A DNA stretch of 64,000 nt from Cavia porcellus (Eukaryota > Chordata > Mammalia > Rodentia > Caviidae), in contig NW_026947484.1 of assembly GCF_034190915.1 (NCBI RefSeq), positions 142,326,982 through 142,390,981 of the forward strand. The letters are read 5' to 3'. The notes beneath the pieces were generated by a model that was not told the DNA's origin, ran no database searches, and saw only the letters and a program-made list of their open reading frames with translations. This document shows positions 48,101-60,185 of the stretch, piece by piece (positions within the stretch are counted from its first letter, which is position 1; each line of letters begins with the position of its first letter). A program made the position numbers and the translations under genes.

Positions 48101-48270
48101 ATGTTTGATACTACTATATATGAAGTTATGCTCAACTATTTCAAAGAAAGAGACATTGTGGTAGTCACTGTTAACTACGGGTTGTCTTTTGTGAAATACT
48201 GTGCTGCTTACATTGTTCTGATATGCTTGGTTATGTCCTGTTTTGTCTTAATCTCTATAAAATTAAAAAA
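45156..48270 (+). mobile_element. L1 3' half, right arm (copy of left-arm L1)
   Basis: ORF2 starts abruptly in RT at 45156 ([21 protein letters not shown] region) and includes the catalytic FADD motif near 45545, C-terminal pieces (45626-46048, 46351-46572) and a 3' UTR with A-run at about 48263. Frameshifts and stops make it dead. There is no target duplication at its 5' end. The truncation is the duplication breakpoint, not a reverse-transcription stop. Confidence 0.9.
46825..47343 (+). mobile_element. Solo LTR inside L1, right copy
   Basis: This is the same 519-bp element and site as 14011-14529. It is flanked by CAAC at 46821-46824 and 47344-47347. It starts TGTCGTAC, with AATAAA-type signals near 47120 and 47260. 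Confidence 0.75.
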
Positions 48271-48287
48271 AAGAGAAATCATTGAAA

Positions 48288-48829
48288 CGTGGACAGAATT
48301 TCTTTCCAAATTGTCAATCTGGAATCAGAGAGCTGCCAGGGCTTCCCTCTCACACAGCTAAACCAGTGAAGAGAAACTACATGGTGACACCCGACCTCAA
48401 ACATCTCTAAAGCCTCGCCATTCCACGGCCTTAGTGGCCATCAGCAACAAAAGCAAGAAGGTTACCTCTCCTCATGTTGCCGACTCTCTGGGTTGGATCT
48501 AAGTAGCAGAATTTAATTCCCACACAGAGCTCCATCGGCAAGGGAAGCTGAGAAAGCTGATTGTTGCTTTTCCAACCTCTGCAGTTAGAAAGAGGCCAGA
48601 ACTGATTTTGATTGAACCCACTCACACTTGACTTTGTATTCACGCCAGCAGCCCCTCCCCCAGCACTGTACATTTTAAAACACATTCTCTTTTTAAATAT
48701 GGAAAGAAATTTGCAGGGGAGAGAACATGGAGTAAAGCCCTGGAGCTTGTGTGCCTGCAAATGGAGAGCGGGATGTAAGAACGGATAGGAAATACACAGA
48801 AAAATAATAAAGTAAAATGAGAGCCCGGG
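48288..48829. other. Unassigned arm sequence, right copy
   Basis: This is the partner of 8438-8979. No gene is recognised. It is C-rich near 48648. Confidence 0.4.
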
Positions 48830-49006
48830 ATGGCCTTGCTCAACACAGCTACCGTGCTGGGTCCCAAGCTAAGGAACATGATTACTTTTACCCAAATTAC
48901 TACTCTGCACCCAAAATGCAAGAAAAATCTTGCCTCACCATGGTCTTGGAGTGTGAAAACACTTCAGAAAAACACTGAGTTTATCAAACCAAAAGAAATC
49001 TATCAG
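48830..49006 (+). other. Possible first coding exon (right copy)
   Basis: This is the partner of 8261-8437. An ATG opens 59 codons (MALLNTATVLGPKLRN at the start, FIKPKEIYQ at the end) up to TATCAG|GTAAGA. No family is recognised. Near-identity with the left copy reflects recent duplication and is not evidence of selection. Confidence 0.25.
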
Positions 49007-49369
49007 GTAAGATAGGAAGAGACTTAAGGAACACAACTAGGCAAAAACAGGAACAACACAGTGAGACTTTTGACCTGGGACAAAATATGCCAAGAAGCCG
49101 ATGACAACTCTGACAAGAGGTACTTTCAGTGAATCTGATCCTTTCAGATTGGTTCTAGAAGTTAATTTCAGCCATTGCTCTTCACTGGGCTGAAAAAGGG
49201 TCAAACAGTAAGAGCAGTAAAATCTGTATCAGGCTAATTATAAAGCAAAGAATAAGGTTTAGAACACCAGTGTTACACAAAGGAAAGTGGCCAAAAGAAT
49301 GCTTCACATGAGAAAGAGGAGAAGCGTGCTAGAATGCCCCTCACAGTCAAGCAGAATTGTCTGTCTGTT

Positions 49370-49545
49370 TTTGGTTTGGTTTGGTTCTTTTTTATTTTTG
49401 TTTCTTAGACAGGGTGCAACTACTGTACCATTCAGGCTGACCTTGAATTCACCAGGTAGCCCAGGCTGGCCTGGAATTCATAGTTTTCCTCCTGCCTCAA
49501 CCTCCCCTCTGCTGGGATTACAAGTATGCGCCACCATATTGGGGC
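49370..49545 (-). mobile_element. B1-type SINE, right arm
   Basis: This is the inverted copy of 7722-7895. On the plus strand it reads 'caggctggcctggaattc' and 'ctgctgggattacaagtatg', the classic 7SL-derived signature in reverse. Confidence 0.88.
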
Positions 49546-49977
49546 AAATTGAGGCTTTTTCACGGCCAATATTTCTCTTTGGAGCCATAGCATGATGTAA
49601 ATCTCCTGTGGAAATGTTAACTTCTGTCTCTTCCAGACGATGCACAACTGAAGGGAACACAGAGATATCTAGGGTTCAGTTGTGTAATTCTCACCCCCCG
49701 TGCAGGAGGCCTGGGTTTGAATCCTGATCCACGCATGCGTCTCCCACATCTTGTGTCCACCCTGTATTGGATCACTCTACAAACAAGTCAGGACATTTCT
49801 AGGATGCCAACTCCAGAAAGAGCAGTCACCTTAAGAGGAAAAACAAAACCAAACAAAGAGTGAGGAAACCCAAAGGAAAGCCACCAAGCTCTCCCATGGC
49901 CCTGCTCAGATGAAGGATGGAGAGCAGCGGGCACAGGAAGATCCGTTTTCTCACCTCACTGTTTCACGTTCCTGCAG

Positions 49978-50141
49978 GGAAGCTTCTGTTCGGGAGTACT
50001 TCTTACTCTAGAGCCAAGCAGCACTGGGAGGAGGCCCTAGCCACCCTGGCTCTGGACCTTTGGAGGAGGAGACTCAAGGAAAGCCAGCCCAGGGCCATGT
50101 GGTTCATTCTCACCTGCTTCCATCAGCTCTTCTCAGGCAAG
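49978..50141 (+). other. Possible orphan coding exon (right copy)
   Basis: A pyrimidine-rich tract and cctgcag acceptor precede 164 nt, followed by AAG|GTGAGT. The frame (RAKQHWEEALATLALDL, MWFILTCFHQLFSGK) is also open upstream to an ATG at 49917. The donor phase is 0. Compared with the left copy, about eight codons change the residue while no stop arises. Function is unknown. Confidence 0.3.
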
Positions 50142-50878
50142 GTGAGTCACAGACAGACATCGTAGCTACCCCTAGACACATTGGGTGACAGCTGCTGATG
50201 AATTTCTTTCTAGAAGGTGTGATAAACACATCTGGGTCAGAGCCATGCAGTGACTCCCCAGAGCAGAACAAGAGATGCTTTTCTCCATCTCTCTACACTT
50301 CCTGGGAACATCAGCCTTACACTTACACACACAGCAATTCATCATGGCCTTCGGTCTCTACGGAGACTTTGGACTTGTAATACATCCTTGAGGTCCCCGT
50401 GCCCTCCTTGCAGGTGTAATTCTTCCATGGATGATTTTGAGGAGGCAGTCAGCAGGCCGGAGCAGTTCGACATTCATTCTGGATCTCAGATCTCTGGTTT
50501 TTGTACTGGCCTCACAGAATGAGAAAAACAAAATCAAAGAAAAAGGAAACATACAAAGATAACAAACAAACACACACAAAAAAATGGTCCATTGGGTTTT
50601 TATTCTGGAAGCGAATATAGAGGGAATAGGATCCATTCCTCTTTTTAAAGCATTTGGTATAATTAATCAGCCAAACCACCAGGAGTGGGCGCCTGGTTTT
50701 TGACAGTTATTAATAGCTGATTCCATTTGTTTAATAGACAAAACACGTTTGTAGGCTGTTCGTTTGTGCGTGACTTTTGTAGACTGTGACAAAGAATCTA
50801 GATTATGAAATTTGTGGGCAGAGAGCAGGTCTGACTTTTTATATAATGTGTTGACGCACATGAAGTCAATGTTGAGGA
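50142..50878. other. Unassigned arm sequence, right copy
   Basis: This is the partner of 6383-7121. It includes the acceptor-like ccctccttgcag ending at 50413 followed by a short open stretch to 50522. The phase does not match the exon candidate upstream. Confidence 0.4.
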
Positions 50879-50892
50879 CCTTTCCTTCCTTT

Positions 50893-53800
50893 TTTTTTTA
50901 AGGAGAAAAAGAGAAAGCAAAAAGGGTACAAGTAATACAAAATTTAAAAAATAAACATTAAGAAATCACTAACTAATAGATTACATATTCTCATCTTAGA
51001 AATAGTTTTCATGTTACAAAATTAAAGCATATAAAGTGAACTTTGAAACAGTGAGAGTGCAAGCAGTTTTGTTCAATGATCCAAAAAAAGTGAGTAATAT
51101 GGTTATCCATCCTATACACTGAAACATATATGCAGTTATAACCTTTAGAGTACCTTCTTTTCTTTTCTTTTGTACAATGGCAATTATACATTTTGGGTTT
51201 TATTACTCGCAGAGTTCTTATTACTTTTTTTTTGAAGAGAGTAAAACCAAATGCGACATATCCGAACAGAGTCAGTCAAATCAAAAGGATGGACATAATA
51301 GATAATGTAAAAACAAAATACAAGGTGAGCAACAATGGTTACCATACTTCCTCTTGCTATCTGAAGAGGAATTGCCTATATCATCAGTTATAGTAAAATT
51401 GAACAAAATAGTAAAGAATACAACCAAAATATTGGAGACATTACAGGACTTTAAAAGAAGATAATAGTTAACCAGGTTGGAGGTCTTAATGAATCTTATT
51501 GTCTTCACAGTTGTTGCCTATACTTTCGAACTTGGGACTATCAAGGAAAGCAGATTAGGGGAAAATCAGTCAAAACAAGATGGTGAGGGCAATACAGGGT
51601 TTCAAATCAAGTTAATAGGAAATCAAAGTCGGTTACTATAATGTATCCTGCTTTTCCCTTAATTAAAAAGATAAAAATAAAAAAGTAATTTAAAAAAGGG
51701 GGGGATTGAGATAAAAGAGGGCATAACAACAGAACAGTGCAGGTCAAAACATAACCATTTAAGCAAAATAGTATTTCACCTCAAGATATCTTGACATAAA
51801 ATTAGTTACCATAGTGACTCTTTCCTTGAAATCTTTGAATATAACTTCTTTACTGTAGCATCAAACATATCAAGACACTGTAAAACCATTCAAGAGAATG
51901 ACATTATTACAGGGTATTTAGAACCAGCTAACAGAAAAATGAACAATAGTTTCTGTATAATCTTCTTGTCTATAAAAGTTTTTGCGTATATTATCACATA
52001 TAATAAAATCCAATAAGATACAACGTGTTAAGACCGATGGAGACAGAAGAATACAAGCTCAATGGGACTTCAAACCATGATGACACTAAATCAGCACTAG
52101 CTATTATGATGTCTTGTTTTCTCCAAAATAGCTGTTCCTACCATCCGATCTTCTCTGACTCATTTCTGTTGATATCTTCTTCTGTTGTTTGTTGTCAGTT
52201 TGTCTTCTTCATTTCACTTTCTGCTCCATTCATTGTGGCCTCTCTGCCATTATTTCTGGAATCTTGGTATTTTCCTTTTTTAGAATATCCTTCTGTATTC
52301 TCTGTAGAGTTGAACTGGTGGTTGCAAATTACCCTAGTTCCTCTTTATCCTGGAAGCATCTTGTTTTTCTATCAATTTCCAGGGACAGTTGTGCAGGATA
52401 TATCAATCTTGGCTGGAGGTTATTATCTTTCAAAGCTTGAATTATTTCCCCCATGCTCTTCGTGATTTGATGGTTGGTGCCAAGAAGTCTGCTGTAATTC
52501 TGATGGGTGTTCCCTTGTAAGTGATCTGTTTCTTGTCTCTCACAGCTTTTAATATTCTGCTCTTATATTTGATTTCTGGAATTTTAATTATTATATGCCT
52601 GCGTGTAGCTCTGTTTGGGTTGTAGGTGGCTGGGGTCCTGTATGCCTCATATATCTGAGTATCTTTACCTTTTGCTAAATTAGGGAAATTCTCCTGGATT
52701 ATCTCTGTGAATAGCTTTTGTAGTCCATTTGTTTGTGTCCCTACTTCTTCTTTTATGTTCTTAATTCTTAAGTTATAGATCCTCTTATCATCTTCTAGCC
52801 TTTGCATTATTGCTGTTTGTTTTTTTATTATTTTAAAGAAGTTTTTCATTTCATGCTCCCATATTACGAATCTGCCCTCCAATTAGGTAATCTGTTATTT
52901 TAAGCTGTTATGCCAGCTTTCGATAGATTTTTTAATTTCCTGGTAATCTCTTTGAACCTGCTTCACATGTTCTATGTTTTCTCTTATTTTCTCCATCAAA
53001 CAATTCTCCCCTTTTTTCTGTTCTTCCATTCCACCATCTGTTTTTTCTTGGGCGGTGCTTAGTATTTCTCTAACTATTCTACTTATATCTTGCTTTAGGT
53101 CGTTAATAATTTCATTTTTGAACTGGTCTATGAGGTTCTGGAGATAACACTTTATGTCTATCGGTGCCATGTATGATATTGCATGTTTCTCAAGATTGAG
53201 GGCCGAGGACCCTTTCTTGTTGCTCCCTCTTCCCATATTTTTTGTTCCTGCCATACAAGCATATATAGGAGGTCGAGTTTCTTTCTTTGTCAGTTACAGT
53301 TTGTTTGAATAGCACTGGCTAGGTGTTCCTGCCCACTGCAGTGTACTGGGGAGACACAGATCTGGGCAGCCATTTTGGGCCTGCCCCTCAGGGTCAACCT
53401 AGCAAAGCCTTCACTGCTAGGGTGCACCCCCAGGCGCTGGGACCTGTTTTGGGCTAGCCTACTGGGTCTTAAGTCCGCGGTGTCACCTGGGCTAGGCACT
53501 CCCCACCAATCCCACTTGAAAGGGGAATATTCCACTAAGGACACTGCAGCGTCCTGTTCCGGATAGTCTGCCCAGTCCCAATATGTCCTTTGCTGAAGCC
53601 TCCTACTCTGTGGAAGGGTCTCTGATCCGCTCACTCACCGCAGATCAATGCAGGGCTCCCTGCCAGTCCCGCTCTCAACTCCATTCACCACTTCTCACTC
53701 TCAGAGGTTTCGTGCCTCTCTCCTTGCCATGCCAATTGGGACACAGCAGCAGCTGTGGCGGGAAATTGAAATCACGGCTTGCAGTGGCGCAGGCTCCAGC

Positions 53801-54008
53801 TTCCACACTGAGACATTATCTGTTCCTATTATAACATCAGGATTGCGGTTCCAGTTGGCTTCTCTTAGTTTAGTTCATTCCTGGGTCAGCAGGGTATAAC
53901 TCCTCTTGCTTAGGACTCCTCATCTGGCACCATTCCTGGATTTTAAGTGTGGTTTCTCAGAGAGCCTCTGGAGGTGCTGCTATCTATCCACCATGTTCTA
54001 TCGGAAGT
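50893..54008 (-). mobile_element. Half-L1 element, right arm
   Basis: This is the inverted copy of 3255-6368, with the same 14-bp duplications (about 50879-50892 and 54009-54022). ORF1 remnants are at 53254-52895 (MGRGSNKKGSSALNLEK) and 52882-52442 (NLRIKNIKEEVGTQTNGLQK), in different frames. The upstream half is open over its start here, unlike in the left copy, because the left TGA codon is not present. Confidence 0.85.
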
Positions 54009-54291
54009 CCTTTCCTTCCTTTTTTGATATTAGTAATCTGCATTTTTTGTTGCATTATTTCTTCTTCAGGCAACTAGAACTTGTTAATTTTACCAATCAT
54101 TGCATAGAGATAGCTATTTTATTGGCTTTTTTCTATTAATTTCTTGTTTTCAAATTCATGCGCCTATACTATAGTCCTTATTGCTTCCTTTTTCTCCTTA
54201 CATTGGATTTCATTTGCTCTTGAATTTCTTGAATTGTTGATTTTAGATTTTTTTCTTTGCTTAGATATACATTTGTTATTATGAATGTCCC

Positions 54292-54669
54292 TGTCTAAGT
54301 TATTTTTCTCTCATTGCTGGGACAAAATATCCAACATCCAAAATGCAGGAAGGAAAGGTTTATTTAGCTCATAGCTTGTGGAGGTTTTAATCCATAATCA
54401 GCTGGCTCCCAGGCATAGTGACTTGGCTCTGGGGCAACACCTCACAGCAGCAGCCAAAAAAAGCAACCAGAGCAAAACTGAAGTGTGGGAACAGGCAAGT
54501 CTCTTTTCTTCCTTTATATTACACACAAGCCAACCCCTCCAGGGCCAGTGTGGCATTCAAAAAATCTCCTTGCCCTCCTCTTGCACAGAATGGGGATGCT
54601 TACAAAGTAAGAATTCTGGCTCCCTGCTGAGTCTCTTAGTTAAACTTGCAAACTTCCCAACTTGACACA
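54292..54669 (-). mobile_element. Solo MaLR-type LTR, right arm
   Basis: This is the inverted copy of 2599-2976, with the same TG...CA ends and AATAAA on the minus strand (near 54361). Confidence 0.75.
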
Positions 54670-54829
54670 ATGTACCAACTATAACTATCCCTTTTTGTAC
54701 TATTTGCTGTGTAATGACAACTATTATGAATGACGTTTTCATTTTCTGAAATGTAGGTTAGTATGATATAGTGAAGTTCTCTTGAGACATTTTTTATTCA
54801 CCTTATTTAGAAATCTCTTGTTTAGTATT

Positions 54830-55171
54830 TGTCATGGTTTATGTTGGTGGCCTCCAGGCTTCATGCATTTGCAGTATGCATTTGTGATTGGTTCACTGTA
54901 TGGAACTTAGATTGATGGTGTCAGTGTTACACCCACATAGGGATGGAGCCAGAATACAATGTAATGGCAGGAAGAAGGTATGTCTCGCCCTCTTGCTGGT
55001 TCTTGCCTTGCTGTTTGCAGCTGCCATGAAGTGTGGCCCTGCCATGCCATCCTGGCTTGGAACCAACTGAGTTTGGACTGAAACCTCCAAAAAACTGTAA
55101 GAAACAAACCTTTACTTTCCCAATTTGGTGCATCCTGTATTTTGTCTCAGCGATGACTAAAAAGTAATACA
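54830..55171 (+). mobile_element. MaLR-type LTR, right arm
   Basis: This is the copy of 2094-2439. It runs TGTCATGG to ...aaaagtaatacaga and is followed by the MaLR primer-site-like 'aatttggcacccagaagtggg'. Confidence 0.7.
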
Positions 55172-56370
55172 GAATTTGGCACCCAGAAGTGGGATTGTTT
55201 GCTGGGATTATACCTGACCATGTTTTTCGGGCGGTTTTGGAAATGGTTTGCAGACAGCATTTGGAAAGGTTTGGACATGTCTCCTGGATGCGCAGAGCTG
55301 GAGCAGCTTAGGATGCTCTCTAGAGGAGATTCTGGTCAGAGCTCAGGAGACCAGAAGTCTGATAGAAACCTTTATGGCAAAGACCAGGCTTGGGAGGTTT
55401 CTGCTGGGAAGAGGGACTACAGTGCTTGTTGGACTACCCATGATGTGTGTTATGGCTTGGCAGAAAGTTTGTCTGCATTTTTCTCATGCCCAGAGACTTT
55501 GCCTGAGACTGAGACAAAGGGCAATGAACTGATTAATCTGGAAATAGAAATTTCAATGATAGTTGAATGTTGAGGCTGTGGCATGGCTATTGTTGGGGCT
55601 TTTAGCCAGCTTTATGTTGCAAATCAAGAGCAACGAGCCCAGCAGGATAATTTATAGTACTGTGAGTTTGGCCAGAAGGAAAAATCCAGTAAAGCTGTGG
55701 ATTGTAAAGACAGAGTTGAGACTTTGATTGCTGAGAAGAAACAGAGAGATAAGAAAGATGGCATTGAGGCATCCTAGGAAGCAGTAGGTCACCACCCTTT
55801 GCAGCCTCAAAACTGCAAAAGTGAAAGAATTTGGTCAGAGGAGGAAGCTGCAGAGCTCCATGCTCCAGAATGGCTATGGAGGCCACATGAGGTTGCAGAA
55901 TGGCGGCAACATAGAAAGTCATTTCTTCACAATCCGATTCACAGAGCCCAGTGATCCAGACAATGGACCTCTACAGCCAAGATAGAGAAAAGCCTGGCTA
56001 TTGCTCTACTTGGCAGCAAACCTTGGTGGCATCCACATGGTGCTGATTTTAGGTGCAAGGAAAATGCACAAATTCTGAGGATAAGATGACTTCCACCTCA
56101 ATTGCAAAGGGCCTGAGAGGCCAAACAGTGTGCCTCTGAGAGGGCAATTTGTAAAGCTGTAAGGGTGAAGCCAAAGGTGCAGTGGAGACCCCAGAAGTTT
56201 GGAAAAACCAGGAACGTGGGTCATCCAAGGAAAGCTGCAAAAAGCAGCAGAGAGGGTTTAAGAGAGAAACTGCAGGAGCTAAAATCCCTGGAAGTGCCAT
56301 GGAGGCAAGATCACCCAAGCCTTTTTGAGCTTGCAACCAGTTTGCTTCAAATGCTGAGCATGGAACTCTA
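55172..56370 (+). mobile_element. MaLR internal region, right arm
   Basis: This is the copy of 895-2093. Short open stretches (for example 55199-55573) are degenerate. No retroviral protein motif is visible. The 3' LTR is absent. Confidence 0.65.
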
Positions 56371-57404
56371 GGCCTTAAGCCCTATGATCCCATGAGGCAC
56401 TGAGTGGACATCTATTCACAAACCGTAAGGGGCTGTATGGAAATCTTTCAGATAAATTGAGATTTTAAGTTCCATGAAGTTTAGACAACTTGGTGTAGTA
56501 TGTTGGGAGGGGCTGAGCTGGAGATCATTGGCACGTGAGGAGGCCAGAGCCTGGTGTATCTGAGGAATGCCTGGAGGGCACCAAGCACCCTGAGCAAACA
56601 GGTGTTCCAGCCCTGAAAACCCTTGGGGTGTGAGAGCCAGCTAATTACTAGGCAGAGTGGTTTTATCTGACATCACCCTGCCACATGTATAAATAAGTGT
56701 GCTGCAGTTATTGAGAACCTTGCTTTGTTTTGGGGCTTTTTTTTTTCTGAACAGGAGATAGAGAGCTCCACCTGTGTCTTCTCTTTATCTCTTCACCTCA
56801 CTGTCCTTTGTGAACCCCACCTCAGGAAGTTCAGGAGCTGTGCTGATCATGGCCATTTAGCATCCAAACAGGGACCCAGGGCGTGAGGAATTTCTCCATT
56901 TGGCAGGTGATCAGGACACCTCTGGTGTATGCACAAAAGGGACAGGGGTATGGCGAGATCATCAGTATTGAGCCCACTGATGCTATGCTTGTGTAAGAAA
57001 TGAAAGTATTTCTCTTTATCCATCCATGGTTCCAGAATATGGAAATTGTTTGTGACTTTGTTTCCATGGTAATAACGTCATTACTATTCATACATCAGGA
57101 ATCTAGTCCCACTGAAACAGGTTATGATTATAAAATTGATTCCCTTTCCTAGCTTTGCCTGGAGTGTCTCAATTGGAAGCACTTATCACATCAGATAGCA
57201 ATGGATGACTTGAGTGAATGTAAGTTTAGTTTATGGAGCCAAATAAGGTCGTTGTCAAAAAAAAAAAAAAAAGTCATGATACCCTGTTCAGGAGTTCCCA
57301 AGCTTTGTGAGAAGGTGGTCCAGGAGCACAAAGATTCCTCCTGAAGATCTTGAGATGGCAGGAATTTACCAAAACCTATAGGTATTGTGGGCAGATTTGG
57401 ATGG
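56371..57404. other. Outer arm end and junction, no gene seen
   Basis: This is the partner of 1-894 up to 57282, then unique sequence. The A16 run at 57257-57272 matches the T-run at the window start. Confidence 0.5.
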
Positions 57405-57779
57405 TGTCTCAGTCACCTTCCTTATTGCTGGGACCAAATACATGACATCTGCAATTTATAGCAGGAAAGTTTCACTCTGGGTCATTTTAGAAGATTCAGT
57501 CCTTGTGTGGTCAGTGGCTCCAGCAGAAGGGGTACAGTAAAAAGTTGTGGAATGAGCTGCTCACTCACATCATTATTCCAGGATGCAGAGAGAATTCAGA
57601 GAGCACCAGGAAGGGAGTTAAAACCTTCCCCATCACATTTTCTGTGCCCCACCTCTCCTGCTTTGGCCCTGCCTCCTAACACTAAGTCTCCTCTAAACCC
57701 CCACGATCCAGTCAGCTGCCAAAAACTTCACCCTGGAGCACATGAGGCTCTTGGGGCACAGCAAGATGTGAACCATGAC
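57405..57779 (-). mobile_element. Solo MaLR-type LTR outside the arm
   Basis: On the plus strand it begins tgtctcagtcacc and 'ttattgctgggaccaaata', the reverse of the MaLR end. The opposite end reads ...gaaccatgaca. It is about 375 bp. Confidence 0.6.
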
Positions 57780-59244
57780 AGATGGTAAGTCCTTGGCTGG
57801 CGTCTTAGCAAGGAAAGGCTTTGAAAGGTCTAATTTGAGATTGATTCCTTACTAAAACCCCAACAAAGCTGACTCCAAAAGAGCCTCAGCACTCCCTCTG
57901 TGCTCTTATTGCACTTCTGTTAAATAATCAAAGAGAGTACAATGGAACCAGTCCTGTTTGATAAAACAATTTGTGTTACTGTGATCATCTCTAGTGAACG
58001 CAGGGATAACTTTAGAGGAAAAAAGAATTTCATTGGAAAATTGGGCCTTTCCTGTATATATCAGATGCTAGGCTTTTTTCACAGATCTTGAAATGTTTTT
58101 ATTGGGAATCTGTCCTGTTTCTGAACCCTAAGAAGCCAGAGATGGAAATCTGATGTAAAGTTAGAAGACAACTTTGGGCCTCTTGCTGGGGTCACCCAGG
58201 ATTCAACTGAGATGCGTTAACATTTCCATATGAAACCAAGCAGGTGCACTTCAAGCTCAAATCTAGAGGTCTTTCTGCTGACTCTCCTGTGGCTTCAGAG
58301 AACCCATTTCATGTTCTTTCTTTTAACTTTATTATTCCTTTGTTGATTTTATTGCTTTGGTTTGTGGGACCCTTGTCTAAGAAGCATTGTCTCATCCTTT
58401 GGTATTTTCCTCCTGCTGGTCACACTGGATCTGGGCTGTATCCTCTTAGTGGTCTAAGATGTGCACCCACTGTCTCCCAGGCCATGAACAGTGTTCCTGG
58501 TGGTCTGTAGAGCAATGAAAATCCAAGACAATCAACAAAGAGAATGTCATCAATGCACCTGATGTGGTGACTGAAGCATACTTTGTTGTGACAAAGACAA
58601 ACCAACCATGATGCTGACAGCAAGAGGGGCTTATGTCCTAATTTTGGTCCATCTCTTTTGTATAAGAGCTGGGGCAAAAGAAGACTTGTTTGGACAAAGG
58701 GTTTGCATTTAAATGCTGCTGCAGGGAAAAGGCCCAGAGCTTTGGGGTTCCTACAACAGCCAATTAGGACCCATTGCGAAGTGAAACAAAAGTAGAGCCT
58801 TTCTGAATCAAAAGCACCAGCTAATCTCCAGGTACCCAGGTTCTCCCCAGTCAAACACAATTTCCTTGTTTTATTTCCTATGAACACTTTAGACTGTTTT
58901 CTCTGTTGCCCTCCCTGCAGAGTGCTACTCTGCTTCTAGTTGGCCTGATTTATAAATCACTGACACATGTGAGTACTTTCATTCAATGTGCATTTCATTT
59001 CCACAGGCCTAGGTTGATGTTTAGCAGTGCAAGGTCACTTGGAGAGCTTCCTGGATGTGCCACAGGTGATAGTTTTGAGATGTAATATGGATTTTCATCT
59101 ATTATGCTTATATCTCTATGGTATGGTGGAGTGTTTTTGCACATGAATACCGTATTCACAATAAGAGAAACTGGGCACACGTGTCCCAGCCCTGCCCTGA
59201 CAGTCACCAGGCTGGGACTGGGAAAAGTGTGAAGGCCAAGAACA
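57780..59244. other. Unassigned flank
   Basis: No repeat or gene is recognised. Open stretches such as 58244-58510 and minus 58420-58887 have no motif or splice context that supports coding. Confidence 0.45.
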
Positions 59245-59260
59245 CAGAAATGTGACTTTT

Positions 59261-59957
59261 TTTTTTTTTTTTTTTTTTTAAGAGGAAAAAGAGAAAAACA
59301 TAAAACAAACCAAAGCGGCGTAAGGGTACACGCAATACAAAACTACAAAACAAAACAAAACAAAACAAAACAAAACAAAAAAACATAACAGTAAGAAGTT
59401 ACCTGCTAGTAGATTACACACTATCTTCTTGAAAATAGTTCCTCAAATCACAGTATCAAAGAACACAAGGTGGACATTCAAACAGGGAGACTGCAAACAG
59501 CTGTGTTCAATGTTCCAAAAACATTGATAAAGTCAGCTATTTAACACCCCCAAACACACTTGCTGTTATATCCGTTAGAGCTCTTTTTCTTTTTTTTTTT
59601 CCCTCTCTTTTTTACAACAAAATTTACACATCTTGGATTTTATTACTCCTTAGTGCTTATTACTTTCTTTGGGGGGGGGGGAAGAATACAGTCAAATATG
59701 GCAAAACAAAGCTGTCAGTCAATACCAAGGATAGACATAGCACATGGTGTAGAACAGAGTACAAGTTTATCAAGAATGGTTATCAACGTTGTCCCTTGTT
59801 TCCTTAAAAAGAATTGTCTATCTTATTAGATATTATAAAGTTGGACAAAACAGTAGAGAACAAGACCAATAAAACTTAGGCATTGTAAACATTACAGGAC
59901 TTCCAAAGAAGACAATAGTCAAACCAGATTGGGTATCTTAGTGAATCTTATTGTCTT
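59261..59957 (-). mobile_element. 5'-truncated L1/half-L1 tail
   Basis: This 0.7-kb piece of L1-type 3' UTR reads on the minus strand to an A-run (T-run at 59257-59279). It is framed by a 16-bp duplication, cagaaatgtgactttt (59245-59260 and 59958-59973). Its sequence is closest by eye to the 3' UTR of the half-L1s (for example 5850-6360). It contains a (CAAAA)n run (59344-59380) and a G-run at 59672. Confidence 0.85.
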
Positions 59958-59973
59958 CAGAAATGTGACTTTT

Positions 59974-60185
59974 ATGTGGAGAAGTTTGAAGTGCCAACAG
60001 GCAAGTGCTAAACTGGGGCAGAGTACATGTTTTCGGAGGGAGGCTGGAAGGCTCTTTCCTTATCCCACATTTATGCGCCTTTAGATTTTGTAGTATGAAT
60101 GAAATGCCTTGGCTTGAGGTAGTCAACAGGCTGAATGCTAAATGTGTAATTTTATAGGTTCATGTCTGGAGCAGTTCCTTTGCTT
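59974..60185. other. Unassigned flank
   Basis: This is a short stretch before the tRNA-Gln-like gene. Nothing is recognised. Confidence 0.4.

Larger units (their letters stand above)
45156..57282 (-). repeat. Right arm of large inverted duplication
   Basis: This is the reverse-complement partner of 1-16233. It begins abruptly at 45156 where non-L1 sequence meets the middle of L1 ORF2, and matches the left arm to its poly-A tract and beyond (57255-57282). It lacks the left arm's 4.08-kb retrovirus and keeps the uninterrupted insertion site at 47933-47938. Its L1 has no target-site duplication at the 5' side, whereas the left copy does. I therefore infer that the left arm is the parental copy and this one the duplicate. 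Confidence 0.95.

Noticed and set aside
50414..50522. Possible terminal exon after a ccttgcag acceptor
   Set aside because: Its acceptor phase does not match the donor phase of the preceding candidate exon, and no poly-A signal follows on that strand. It is kept only as a remark.
1..57282. The inverted repeat as an assembly artefact
   Set aside because: The arms differ by 1-5% substitutions, have one clean retroviral presence/absence difference, and the left L1 alone has its target duplication. A mis-assembled copy would be identical.
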